Translations under genes and position numbers: made by a program | Assembly (NCBI RefSeq): GCF_013410345.1 | Contig: NZ_JACCFJ010000001.1 | Location: 434,001 to 498,000, forward strand | Length of the DNA stretch: 64,000 nt | Source: Saccharopolyspora hordei | GTDB lineage: Bacteria > Actinomycetota > Actinomycetes > Mycobacteriales > Pseudonocardiaceae | Direction of reading: 5' to 3' | Shown here: piece by piece, positions 42,901 to 52,391 of the stretch | Layout: every line of letters begins with the position of its first letter | Numbering within the stretch: position 1 is the first letter of the stretch | Notes under the pieces: generated by a model | Database searches by the model: none | Told to the model about the DNA's origin: nothing | Seen by the model: the letters and a program-made list of their open reading frames with translations, nothing else

Positions 42901-43106
42901 CGGATCAGGGAAAGCGTGGAGGGCACCTCGTCACCATCACACGAACGGAGCGGCCGTGGAGGGCTCGGGGTCGTCCGGATCCCCTTCTGTGCGCGTGAGG
43001 TTCGGGGTTCCGCGGTCGACCTGTTCGTCGGGTCTGGCCGGGTGCGGGATCACCCGGCACCCCGGGTTCCCTCACCGCCGTGGTCACACCGCGTGCGGCG
43101 ATGCGG

Positions 43107-43119
43107 TAAGAATTCACAC
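43107..43119 (+). promoter_or_regulatory. candidate -10 for leaderless kynureninase-like gene
   Basis: TAAGAAT at 43107-43113, then six bases to the GTG start at 43120; no ribosome-binding site. The preceding 200 bp (42901-43106) show no gene. Confidence 0.4.
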
Positions 43120-44268
43120 GTGTGGACCAAGACCAGATCCGTCGCCGAAGCGCTCGACCATGCCGATGCGCTCGCCGATCTGCGCGTCCGCTACGACCTG
43201 CCACCCGGCCTGATCCGCCTCGACGGCGACAGCGGCGGTCCGCTGCGCACCACCCCCGCGCGACTGCGGCGGTTCGTCATGCACCACCACGGGCCGCACA
43301 CCGGGCGCCCGCGCGGTGAGTCCGAGTGGCGGCGCGAGGCCCGCCTCGCCGCGATCGCGCTCGCCCCGCTGATCGGTGCCGCGCCCAAGGAGATCACCGT
43401 CGGCGAATCGACGTCGATCAACCTGTTCAAGGCGCTGCTCGCGGCCTCCCGGCTGCGCCCCGGCCGGCCGATCCTCGCGGTGGGCCGGGACTGCTTCGCC
43501 GCGGACCGCTTCCTCGCCCAGTCCGCCGCCGACTTCATCGGCGGACGCCTGCACCTGTTCAGCGACCTCTCCGAGCTCGCCGAGCTGCCGAGCGACCAGG
43601 TGGCGGTGGTGGCGCTCTCGCACACCGACCTGCGCACCGGCGCGGTGCGGGACTCCGCGGCCATCACCGCCGAGATCCACCGCCGCGGCGCGCTGGCGCT
43701 GTGGGACCTGAGCCACTCGGCGGGCGCGCTGGACGTGGACCTGCACGGGTGGCAGGCGGACTTCGCCATCGGCTGCGGCCACAAGTACCTGGGCGGCGGC
43801 GCCGGGGCACCGGCCTACTCGTTCGTCGCCGACCGGCACCGCGACGCCTTCCCGGTGTGCACCACCGCCGGGGTGCTGCACCCGCTGGCGGCCGGCTTCA
43901 CCGGCTCCGCGTCCACGCTGTCGGTCTCCGAGCTGCGCACCGGGTTGTCGATCCTCACCGGCATCGCCGTGGAGGACCTGGCGGCCAAGACCGCGTCCCT
44001 GGTTGAGCTGTTCCTGGACCGCCTGGACGACTACTGCGCGGACACCGGGCTCGAGGTCGTCCGGCCGTCGGGGCCGACCGGCGCGCAGGTGATCCTGCGG
44101 CACGAGCGCGCCCAGCACCTCGCGGACGCGCTGTTCGACCGGGACGTCCTCGTCGAGCTCCCGCGCCCGGACGTGCTGCGGATGAACTTCGCCCCGTCCT
44201 GGATCCGCTACGTCGACGTGTGGGAAGCCGCCGAACGGCTCCACGCCGCCCTCCACGACGTGGGCTGA
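43120..44268 (+). CDS. kynU: kynureninase-like PLP enzyme (class V fold)
   Basis: 382 aa. RYDLPPGLIRLDGDSGGPLRTT parallels the kynureninase opening (IYLDGNSLGxLP). VGESTSINLFKAL is the PLP-phosphate region, ALWDLSHSAGALDVDLHGWQADFAIGC contains the PLP-aspartate, and GCGHKYLGGGAGAPAYSFV holds the Schiff-base lysine of the SYKYLNGGPG motif (about residue 222). It would split kynurenine to anthranilate and alanine. No tryptophan dioxygenase or other kynurenine gene is adjacent, so a related hydrolase or desulfurase-like role is possible. A palindromic element lies two bases after the stop. Confidence 0.78.
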   Translation: MWTKTRSVAEALDHADALADLRVRYDLPPGLIRLDGDSGGPLRTTPARLRRFVMHHHGPHTGRPRGESEWRREARLAAIALAPLIGAAPKEITVGESTSINLFKALLAASRLRPGRPILAVGRDCFAADRFLAQSAADFIGGRLHLFSDLSELAELPSDQVAVVALSHTDLRTGAVRDSAAITAEIHRRGALALWDLSHSAGALDVDLHGWQADFAIGCGHKYLGGGAGAPAYSFVADRHRDAFPVCTTAGVLHPLAAGFTGSASTLSVSELRTGLSILTGIAVEDLAAKTASLVELFLDRLDDYCADTGLEVVRPSGPTGAQVILRHERAQHLADALFDRDVLVELPRPDVLRMNFAPSWIRYVDVWEAAERLHAALHDVG

Positions 44269-44270
44269 GC

Positions 44271-44314
44271 TCGTGAGTGCGCAGACCGGCTGGAACCGGC
44301 TTCCGCACTCACGA
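44271..44314. repeat. dispersed palindromic hairpin element, copy at kynU 3' end
   Basis: 11-bp arms TCGTGAGTGCG (44271-44281) and CGCACTCACGA (44304-44314) around CCGG...CCGG. It starts two bases after the kynureninase-like stop codon, so it may also act as a terminator. Confidence 0.8.
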
Positions 44315-44328
44315 CCCCCGGTGAGCGG

Positions 44329-44691
44329 CTAGCGGGGGTGCCCGCCGAGGGCGGCCAGGATCTTGGTCGCGATCGAGGTGATGAGCAGCCAGAACAGCGA
44401 CGCCACGCCGTAGTTGACGACGACGGCGACCTGCGGGTCCGCGGGCGTGAACAGGTCCTGGAACCCGAGCGCCAGGCGTTCCGCCCACGACGCGACGAAC
44501 TGCGTGATGCCGTTGTCGGGGTTGGCACCGCCGACCGTCAGGACCACGTGCACCGCCAGCAGCCCGGCGCACACCGTGCCGAACCACCGGACGACCGTGA
44601 TGAGCACACCGAGGGTGCGGTGCCACGCCCGGCGCACGTCAGCCCGCCGCACACCGCCCCGGTGCATCCCGGAACCCACGTCTTCGGCCAC
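44329..44691 (-). CDS. small two-helix membrane protein, paralogue 1
   Basis: 120 aa from GTG 44691, chosen because CACACT lies seven bases upstream as a leaderless -10; an in-frame GTG at 44715 is possible. Hydrophobic segments include GVLITVVRWFGTVCAGLLAVHVVL and VNYGVASLFWLLITSIATKIL. The C-terminal half (FTPADPQVAVVVNYGVASLFWLL) aligns with that of the next gene. Family unknown. Confidence 0.6.
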   Translation of the reverse strand: MAEDVGSGMHRGGVRRADVRRAWHRTLGVLITVVRWFGTVCAGLLAVHVVLTVGGANPDNGITQFVASWAERLALGFQDLFTPADPQVAVVVNYGVASLFWLLITSIATKILAALGGHPR

Positions 44692-44719
44692 GACGACCAG
44701 TGTGGCACGGGGCACTCGA

Positions 44720-45001
44720 TCAGCCGAAGACCCGACCGAGCACCCCGCCCAGCAGCACCCAGAAGCACGCAGCCAGGCCGTAGTCGAGCAGCACCTGCAA
44801 CGCCGGGACGTCGACCGTCAGCAGGCCGGGGAAGAACAGGGCCAGCGGTTCGGCCGCCTGCGCCACGGAGCTCGCCAGCTGCCCCTCACCGGCGAACCCG
44901 GTCAGCAGGAACAGCAGGTGCAGCACCAGCAGCGCGGCGAACAGGAAGCCCACTCCCTGGAACAGCACCGCCACCCCGCTCTGGCCCTTCTTCGCCGCCA
45001 T
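44720..45001 (-). CDS. small two-helix membrane protein, paralogue 2
   Basis: 93 aa from ATG 45001 (GGGAG upstream). Basic N-terminus MAAKKGQSG, a helix GVGFLFAALLVLHLLFLLTGF and a second helix LDYGLAACFWVLLGGVLGRVF. The pattern (L)F-x-P-x(5)-VPALQVLLDYGLAACFWVLL mirrors paralogue 1, so the two genes look like an old tandem duplication. Function unknown. Confidence 0.65.
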   Translation of the reverse strand: MAAKKGQSGVAVLFQGVGFLFAALLVLHLLFLLTGFAGEGQLASSVAQAAEPLALFFPGLLTVDVPALQVLLDYGLAACFWVLLGGVLGRVFG

Positions 45002-45117
45002 CAACCCGCTCCCTTCGCGTGAATCCGCTCTCACTCTGCCAGCTCCGGACCACCTCACGGCCCCACGCGCTCCCAGCATGTGGAAAGGGCGGTTGCATGG
45101 TGGACCGCTGCTGGGTT

Positions 45118-45129
45118 TAGCCTGTGTCC
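45118..45129 (+). promoter_or_regulatory. -10 element of the leuA leader transcript
   Basis: TAGCCT at 45118-45123 lies six bases before the leader-peptide GTG at 45130, the same leaderless layout used by other genes in this window. Confidence 0.55.
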
Positions 45130-45171
45130 GTGGCTCGCGTTCTCCTGCTTCGCCGCCGCGACGGGGTCTGA
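45130..45171 (+). CDS. leuA leader peptide
   Basis: 13 codons, MARVLLLRRRDGV then TGA. Three consecutive leucine codons (CTC CTG CTT) plus valines, directly after a leaderless promoter and 85 bp before leuA, form a typical sensor of branched-chain aminoacyl-tRNA. Leucine attenuators before leuA are described in actinobacteria. The CGCCGCGACGGGG end of the peptide can pair with CCCCTCGTCGCGG downstream. Too short for standard gene callers. Confidence 0.65.
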   Translation: MARVLLLRRRDGV

Positions 45172-45174
45172 TCA

Positions 45175-45211
45175 GACCGGCCCCTCGTCGCGGGGTTCGA
45201 ACGCGCCGGTC
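45175..45211 (+). promoter_or_regulatory. leuA attenuator hairpin
   Basis: GACCGGC (45175-45181) pairs with GCCGGTC (45205-45211), with an inner CCCC/GGGG stem. The 5' part of this structure (CCCCTCGTCGCGG, 45181-45193) can instead pair with the end of the leader-peptide coding sequence, giving two mutually exclusive folds. There is no T-run, so termination may be Rho-dependent or control may be translational. Confidence 0.45.
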
Positions 45212-45234
45212 GCCTGACCCGAGATCCCCGATGA

Positions 45235-47049
<1,815 letters not shown>

Positions 47050-47066
47050 CCGACGGCGAACTCGGG

Positions 47067-47104
47067 GACGGCCTGTGCACCGCGCGTGCGCAGGCCGTTT
47101 CCTT
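47067..47104 (+). terminator. terminator after leuA
   Basis: GACGGCCTGTGC pairs with GCGCAGGCCGTT (one internal mismatch), followed by TTCCTT. It directly precedes the DnaA-box-like cluster. Confidence 0.7.
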
Positions 47105-47146
47105 GTCCACAGGCCTGTGGACAACTGGGCACAGGGCTGTGGACAG
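47103..47146. promoter_or_regulatory. cluster of DnaA-box-like sequences
   Basis: TTGTCCACA (47103-47111) and its exact complement TGTGGACAA (47116-47124) form a perfect 22-bp palindrome. TGTGGACAG (47138-47146) is a third copy with one mismatch. TTGTCCACA is the preferred DnaA box of high-GC actinomycetes. The cluster is in the short leuA-dedA spacer, away from dnaA or dnaN. Confidence 0.55.
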
Positions 47147-47181
47147 CTCGGACGGGACTGTGGCGGGACCGCCCGGCGCGC

Positions 47182-47820
47182 TCAGACCTTCGCGCCGGTG
47201 TCGGCTGGTTCGGCCTCTTCGGTGTCGTCGGCCTGCGCCGCCCGGCGGTGGACGGTGCGCACGATCACCGAGCCCAGCAGCACCGTGACCACCAGGGCGA
47301 TCCACGAGAACCGGTGGAACCACTGGCCGGCCACCAGTCCGAACACGTACGCCAGGGTCGTCACCGTGCCCGCCCAGGCGATGCCGCCGGTGGCGTTGGC
47401 GAGGAGGAACTTGCGGTACCGCATGCCGAGGATGCCCGCCAGCGGCCCGGCCAGGATGCGCAGCAGCGCGACGAACCGGCCGCCGAACACCGCCCACGCG
47501 CCCCAGCGGTCGAACATCCGTTCGGCCTGGCGCACCGGGCCCGGCCCGAAGTGCTTCGGCATCTTGCGCCCCAGCCAGCCCAGCAGCGTCCGGCCGTAGC
47601 GCTTGCCGACCGCGTAGCCGATGGAGTCGCCGACGATCGCCCCGCCCGCCGCGACGGCGCCCAGCGCGATCGGCTCGACCACCCCCTGCGAGGCCGCCAC
47701 CCCGGCGCTGACCAGCACGATCTCCCCGGGCAACGGGATTCCCACGCTCTCCAGCCCGATGATCAGCGCCACCACCAGGTAGATCACCCCGGGCGGGATC
47801 GCGTCCAGCAGTTCGATCAT
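47182..47820 (-). CDS. DedA-family membrane protein
   Basis: 212 aa from ATG 47820. Hydrophobic helices alternate with the DedA motifs: ESVGIPLPGEIVLVSAGVAAS (the ExxxxPxPGE motif, about 25-45), GDSIGYAVGKRYGR, and GGRFVALLRILAGPLAGILGMRYRKF (the F-x-G-R-x4-R motif). Members are undecaprenyl-phosphate or phospholipid transporters. An acidic C-terminal tail follows the last helix. Confidence 0.92.
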   Translation of the reverse strand: MIELLDAIPPGVIYLVVALIIGLESVGIPLPGEIVLVSAGVAASQGVVEPIALGAVAAGGAIVGDSIGYAVGKRYGRTLLGWLGRKMPKHFGPGPVRQAERMFDRWGAWAVFGGRFVALLRILAGPLAGILGMRYRKFLLANATGGIAWAGTVTTLAYVFGLVAGQWFHRFSWIALVVTVLLGSVIVRTVHRRAAQADDTEEAEPADTGAKV

Positions 47821-48005
47821 GGAGGTCCGTTCTGGTCGGTTCCGCGCGGTCGACGGCTGCGACAGAGCCTCCGGCCAGGGTACGGACCCGTGCTCGAGGT
47901 CGCCCGGGACCCACGTGGCCGCGCGTGCGAGGTCGCGCATCCGGTGTGACTGTATCCACCAGACGGACGTGAGCGCTGCTCACATGCCCGAGGGGGAGGG
48001 GCGTC

Positions 48006-49139
48006 GTGCGCATCATCGGCATCCGGCACATCCCGGTCGCCGTGCCGTTCCACGACGGCGACCAGTGGCCGCCCGGACAGCGGCGCGGCGTGGTCAGCGT
48101 GCTCATCGAGATCGACACCGACGAGGGCATCACCGGGCTCGGCGAAGCTCCGGCGCACCCGTCGGCGGAGATCGTGCTCGCCGTGCTGCGGGCGGTCGAG
48201 CGGTTCGCCATCGGCGAGGACCCGTTCCACGTCGAGCGGCTCACCCGCGTCGGCGAGGCCATCAGCACCCGGCACCCGGCGGGCGCGACCAGCCCGGCGC
48301 TGGCCGCGATCGACATGGCTTGCTGGGACATCATCGGCAAGGCCTGCGGCCAACCGCTGGTCAACCTCTTCGGCGGCGCCCTGCGCGAGGACGTCGAGTA
48401 CCTGCACCAGGTCCCCGCCGACACGCCCGAGCGGATGCGCGAGCGGGCCGCGCTGGGCGCCGCCGCCGGGTCCCGGAGCTTCCAGGTGCAGGTCGGGTCC
48501 GGTGACCTCGCCACCGACGTGGCCCGGGTCGCGGCGGTCCGGGACGGCATCGGCACCGGCCGGTCGCTCCGGGTCGACGCCGGCGGGGCCTGGTCCACGT
48601 CGACGGCGCCGCGGGCGTTGCGCGCCCTCGCGCCGTACGACATCGAGTTCGTCGCGCACCCGGTGCCCGCCTGCACCGTGGCCGAGCTGGCCCGGCTGCG
48701 CGCGCACACCGGGGTGCCGCTGCTCGCCGACCAGCCGTGCCGCGCCCGCCAGCTCGAGGTGGTCCAGCAGGGGGCGGCCGACGCGATCGCGGTGGACAAC
48801 GCGCTGGACGGCGGGCTGCTGAACCTGAAGCGCTCGGCGGGCCTGTGCGACGCGGCGGGCATCCCGGTCGTCAAGCACAGCCTCGGCGAGCTCGGCGTGG
48901 CCACCTGCGCGGCGGCGCACCTCATCGCGGCCACGCCCGGGTTCGACCACGCCAACCAGTCCTACCGCGCCCTGCTGTCCGACGACGTGGTCGACGGCGG
49001 TCCGCTGCCGCACCCCGGCGGCCGGCTGCGGCTCCCGGACGCGCCGGGCATCGGGGTGCAGCTCGACCGCGACCGGCTCGCCCGGTACGCGGAGCTGTAC
49101 CAGGTGGCGGGCGAGGAGTTCGAGACCGCGCCGAGCTGA
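48006..49139 (+). CDS. enolase-superfamily (MR/MLE-like) protein lacking catalytic lysines
   Basis: 377 aa from GTG 48006 (GGGGAGGGG upstream). The capping domain and barrel follow mandelate racemase/muconate lactonizing enzymes: EGITGLGEAPAH, SPALAAIDMACWDIIGKACGQPLVNLFGG, LRVDAGGAW and VVKHSLGELGVATCAAAHLIAATP. At the catalytic KxK site the sequence is FQVQVG (both Lys to Gln). The second metal ligand region IEQP reads VAHP, and the later lysine region reads VDNALDGG. One metal-ligand aspartate (VDAGG) remains. It may be a divergent enzyme using a different base, or a non-catalytic relative. Confidence 0.8.
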   Translation: MRIIGIRHIPVAVPFHDGDQWPPGQRRGVVSVLIEIDTDEGITGLGEAPAHPSAEIVLAVLRAVERFAIGEDPFHVERLTRVGEAISTRHPAGATSPALAAIDMACWDIIGKACGQPLVNLFGGALREDVEYLHQVPADTPERMRERAALGAAAGSRSFQVQVGSGDLATDVARVAAVRDGIGTGRSLRVDAGGAWSTSTAPRALRALAPYDIEFVAHPVPACTVAELARLRAHTGVPLLADQPCRARQLEVVQQGAADAIAVDNALDGGLLNLKRSAGLCDAAGIPVVKHSLGELGVATCAAAHLIAATPGFDHANQSYRALLSDDVVDGGPLPHPGGRLRLPDAPGIGVQLDRDRLARYAELYQVAGEEFETAPS

Positions 49140-49498
49140 GCGCGTACTCCCGGAGTCGTACTCGAGACGCAGCAAGGTCAGCGTCCGGTCCGCTCAACAC
49201 ACTCGACCAAAGACGGTACTGCGCGCGCGGTCCGCTCGGCAGGATGGAGCCACGTCGCGGGATGCTTCAGCGACGCCCCTGGGGAGAAACGGGGTCAGGG
49301 GGACGGGCCGGAGGGGACGGGGGTTTCGAAGTCGGGGACCGGCCCTCCCTCTGCCTCCCGCTGGGTCGCCACTGCTCGGTGCGTGTGAACCTGCGGCGAT
49401 CTCCACCGCCCGCGCCACTCGATCGGGGTATCGAACTTGATGCGGGGTTGCGCACGGGGTTCAGTCAGGCACCGGAAGACAGCCGTGCCGAGGTGAAC
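49140..49498. other. no recognisable gene
   Basis: Between the enolase-like gene and a small ORF. CGGTCCGCTC occurs twice (about 49186 and 49227). Short open frames lack start signals and family motifs. Confidence 0.4.
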
Positions 49499-49717
49499 AT
49501 GTGGCCGACCGAAGACCCGTGCGAGCAGTTGCGGTGGCGCATCCCGTGCCGACCGCCCACGACCGGGACCATGTCCGTGCTCGTGGTGGGTGACCGGGTC
49601 GCGGTCGTGCTGCCCCCGGGCGGAACGCTCGTCTTCACCGCCGACGAGGCCGACGGGCTCGCCACACTGCTGGACCAGGCCGTCGGGTTCGCCACCAGCG
49701 GCGGACCGAGCCGATAG
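49499..49717 (+). CDS. small hypothetical protein
   Basis: 72 aa from ATG 49499, with GAGG upstream; an in-frame GTG at 49493 is an alternative. The C-terminal half (MSVLVVGDRVAVVLPPGGTLVFTADEADGLATLLDQAV) has good codon bias and a beta-rich pattern ending in an amphipathic helix. It ends 11 bp before the next gene, which has its own RBS, so the two are probably co-transcribed. I do not recognise the family. Confidence 0.6.
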   Translation: MWPTEDPCEQLRWRIPCRPPTTGTMSVLVVGDRVAVVLPPGGTLVFTADEADGLATLLDQAVGFATSGGPSR

Positions 49718-49728
49718 GAGGGCGCCGC

Positions 49729-51360
49729 GTGGGACTGATCGACACCGACCTCAGCTTCGATCCGCGCGACCCCTACTTCCCGGTCCCCGGCGCCCCCGGT
49801 GTCGAATGGGCCCTGCAGGTGTTCACCACCACCAACGGCTACGGCCTCACCAGCGCCCGGCTCAGCGAGGACGGGCGGCGGCTGCACGCCGACCGGTACG
49901 CCCGGCTCGGCCAGCAGGTGCCGGTGGAGGCCGGCTCGGTCGACGTCGAGATCAGCGACGACGGCGGTGCCCTGCAGTGGTCCATCGCGGCGCGGCACAC
50001 CGAGCCGATCAAGTCCGTCAAGCTGCTGCTGCGCGGCCTGCCCGCCGAGCAGCTGCGCGCCGGGTGGTGGGCGCCGAACACCGCGCGCGGGTGGGCGCAC
50101 GGCGTCGACGGCCAGCGCTTCCAGCTCGAGTACCCGGGCCCGGACTGGGCCACCCCGTGGGTGGCCGCGGGCACCGAGCAGAGCGGGCTGACGCTGAGCG
50201 TCCGGGACCCGCTGGTGCGGCGGCAGGTCCTGCACGTGCACCACCCGCCCTACGCGCCGGGCCCGATCGCCGAGCTGGTGCACCTGCCGATGGCCAGCGC
50301 TCGCGCCACCAGGTACCAGGTGCCGCCGATCCGGCTCCGGCTGGGCACCGACGGGTACGCCGCGGACGCCGACCTGGACGCGCACCTGGCGTTCGTGGAG
50401 AGCGCGCAGGGCCTGCAGCCGTGGAGCACCCGACCGGACGTGCCGGAGTGGGTGCGCCACATCGCGCTGGTGGTGACGCTGCACGGCCAGCACTGGACGG
50501 GGTACGTGTTCAACACGTTCGCGCAGATGGCCGAGGCCCTGCGGTTCGTGGCGCAGCACATCGAGCCGCACCGCGTGCTCGCCTACCTGCCGGGGTGGGA
50601 GGGCCGCTACTACTACGCCTACCCGCAGTACCGCCCCGGTGAGGACCTGGGCGGCGTCGAGGGCTTCGCCGCGCTCACCCGCACCGCGCGGGAGCTGGGC
50701 GTGCGGCTGATGCCGATGTACGGCGGCCACGGCGCGAACGTCGTCCAGTACCCGGGATGGGAGCGCGCGGTGCTGCGCAACGACACCGACCGCTACGTGG
50801 AGCTGCTGAACCGGCCGGACTGGGACGCCGACCGGGTCGGCGAGGGCGACCAGGTGTTCCTCAACCCCGGTGAACCCGCGTTCCGCGCGCACCTGGTGGA
50901 GTCGATCTCCGCGACCGTGCGCGACTTCGGGGTCGACGCGGCGTTCCTGGACACCCTCGGCTTCTGGTTCAACGACCCGCGCTACGACGTGGTGGACGGC
51001 TGCCGCCGGCTGGTCGCCGAGCTGCACGAGCGGCACCCCGAGCTGCTGCTGGCGGTGGAGGGGTGGTGGGACGCGCTGTCGGCGGTCTTCCCGCTGAGCC
51101 AGCAGTGGTACGGCGTGGACCGCGACCTGCGCAAGCCCCGCGTGCTCACCCGCTACGCCCGCACCACCGGCCACCTGGCGGAAGGCACTCCCGGGCCGGG
51201 CAGCACGGGGGTGCACGAGAAGGGCTTCCTGCCGCGCCCGGACGACGTCTTCCACGACGGGCACATCCCGGTGGTCGGCATCGCGGACACCACCCTGCCG
51301 GACCAGGCCGAGGAGGTCGCCGCGATCTGCCGCTGGGCCGCCGACCACGGCCCGGCGTAG
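49729..51360 (+). CDS. glycoside-hydrolase-like TIM-barrel protein
   Basis: 543 aa from GTG 49729 (AGGAGGG upstream). No signal peptide. The N-terminal ~220 residues are beta-rich. The barrel begins about 250 (LVVTLHGQHWTGYVFNTF) and includes VLAYLPGWEGRYYYAYPQY, FGVDAAFLDTLGFWFNDPR (candidate catalytic Asp near 410) and LLLAVEGWWDAL (candidate Glu near 444). This recalls DUF6259/alpha-galactosidase-like hydrolases. It is probably cytosolic and active on an unknown glycoside. The enolase-like gene upstream could act on the released sugar acid, which is speculative. Confidence 0.6.
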   Translation: MGLIDTDLSFDPRDPYFPVPGAPGVEWALQVFTTTNGYGLTSARLSEDGRRLHADRYARLGQQVPVEAGSVDVEISDDGGALQWSIAARHTEPIKSVKLLLRGLPAEQLRAGWWAPNTARGWAHGVDGQRFQLEYPGPDWATPWVAAGTEQSGLTLSVRDPLVRRQVLHVHHPPYAPGPIAELVHLPMASARATRYQVPPIRLRLGTDGYAADADLDAHLAFVESAQGLQPWSTRPDVPEWVRHIALVVTLHGQHWTGYVFNTFAQMAEALRFVAQHIEPHRVLAYLPGWEGRYYYAYPQYRPGEDLGGVEGFAALTRTARELGVRLMPMYGGHGANVVQYPGWERAVLRNDTDRYVELLNRPDWDADRVGEGDQVFLNPGEPAFRAHLVESISATVRDFGVDAAFLDTLGFWFNDPRYDVVDGCRRLVAELHERHPELLLAVEGWWDALSAVFPLSQQWYGVDRDLRKPRVLTRYARTTGHLAEGTPGPGSTGVHEKGFLPRPDDVFHDGHIPVVGIADTTLPDQAEEVAAICRWAADHGPA

Positions 51361-51396
51361 CCGGCACCAGGCCGCCCACCGGAGCGGGGGAAGCGC

Positions 51397-51424
51397 GAAG
51401 GGCACCGTGCGAGAGGCGCCCTTC
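51397..51424. terminator. hairpin between convergent glycosidase-like and LysR genes
   Basis: GAAGGGC/GCCCTTC arms with a 14-base loop. The right arm touches the LysR stop codon. Confidence 0.5.
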
Positions 51425-52319
51425 ACCCCACGATGCGGCCGGCTTCGGCGGTGAGCTCGTCGAGGACGAGCCGGACGGCGGGGCGTTCGGCGGTGCCGCG
51501 GCGGGAGACGACCTCGATGTTGCGGCCGGCGCGGACGCCGCCCAGCGGGCGCAGCGCCACCGCGCGGCGGTTCGCCGAGTAGCGCGGCAGCAGGGCGACG
51601 CCGTGGCCGTCGGCGACCAGCGCCTCGGTGACCCGGAAGTCGTTGATGCGCTGCACGACCCGCGGCCGCACGCCGGTGCGGACGGCCAGCGAGCGCAGCA
51701 CGTCGTCCACCGGGAACCCCACGTCGACGCTCAGCCACGGCTCCTCGACCAGCTCGGCCGGTTCGACGCGCTCCTGCGCCGCCAGCGGGTGGTCGAGCGG
51801 GAGGGCGACGTCCAGCGGCTCGCGCAGCAGCGGGGTGATCGCCACCCGCTCGCCGTCGAGCGGCGGGGCCTGGTCGTCCCGGTGCGTGACCACCAGGTCG
51901 AAGTCCGCGGTCAGGCCGGGGACCTCCGCCGGGGTCATGTCGACGTCCCGGCACTCCAGCCGCACCTCCGGGTGCGCGGCCATCCGCCGCAGCAGGCCGG
52001 GGAGCAGCAGGAACGCCCCGGACGGGAAGATCGCCAGCCGCACCACCCCGCGCGGCGTGGACCGGTAGCTGTCCAGTTCGGCTTCGGCCCGGTCGAGCGC
52101 GGCCAGCACCTCGTCGGCCCGCGCGGCCAGCGCCCGCCCGGCGTCGGTGAGGCGCAGGCCGCGACCGGCGGGCTCGGTGAGCTGCACGCCGACCTCGGCC
52201 TGCAGGGCCCGGAGCTGCTGCGACACGGCGGACGGCGTGTAGGACAACGCCGCGGCGACGGCGGTGACGGTCCCCCGGTCGGCCAGCTCCCGCAGCAACC
52301 GCAACCTGCGCACGTCCAT
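51423..52319 (-). CDS. LysR-family transcriptional regulator
   Basis: 298 aa. The N-terminal helix-turn-helix LRLLRELADRGTVTAVAAALSYTPSAVSQQLRALQAEVG (about 6-44) and a complete substrate-binding domain are present. TAGGGT six bases before the ATG indicates a leaderless transcript. It is divergent from an EamA transporter and probably regulates it. TGTTGC occurs twice, 12 bases apart, in the 72-bp spacer. Confidence 0.92.
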   Translation of the reverse strand: MDVRRLRLLRELADRGTVTAVAAALSYTPSAVSQQLRALQAEVGVQLTEPAGRGLRLTDAGRALAARADEVLAALDRAEAELDSYRSTPRGVVRLAIFPSGAFLLLPGLLRRMAAHPEVRLECRDVDMTPAEVPGLTADFDLVVTHRDDQAPPLDGERVAITPLLREPLDVALPLDHPLAAQERVEPAELVEEPWLSVDVGFPVDDVLRSLAVRTGVRPRVVQRINDFRVTEALVADGHGVALLPRYSANRRAVALRPLGGVRAGRNIEVVSRRGTAERPAVRLVLDELTAEAGRIVG

Positions 52320-52331
52320 GAAGGAACCCTA
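52320..52331 (-). promoter_or_regulatory. -10 element for leaderless LysR gene
   Basis: On the minus strand TAGGGT (52331-52326), six bases, ATG at 52319. Confidence 0.5.
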
Positions 52332-52391
52332 CACAGATGTTGCAGACACTGTTGCTTGTCCTTCACGGTTCGGCGGCTCAGGGTGGAGGAC

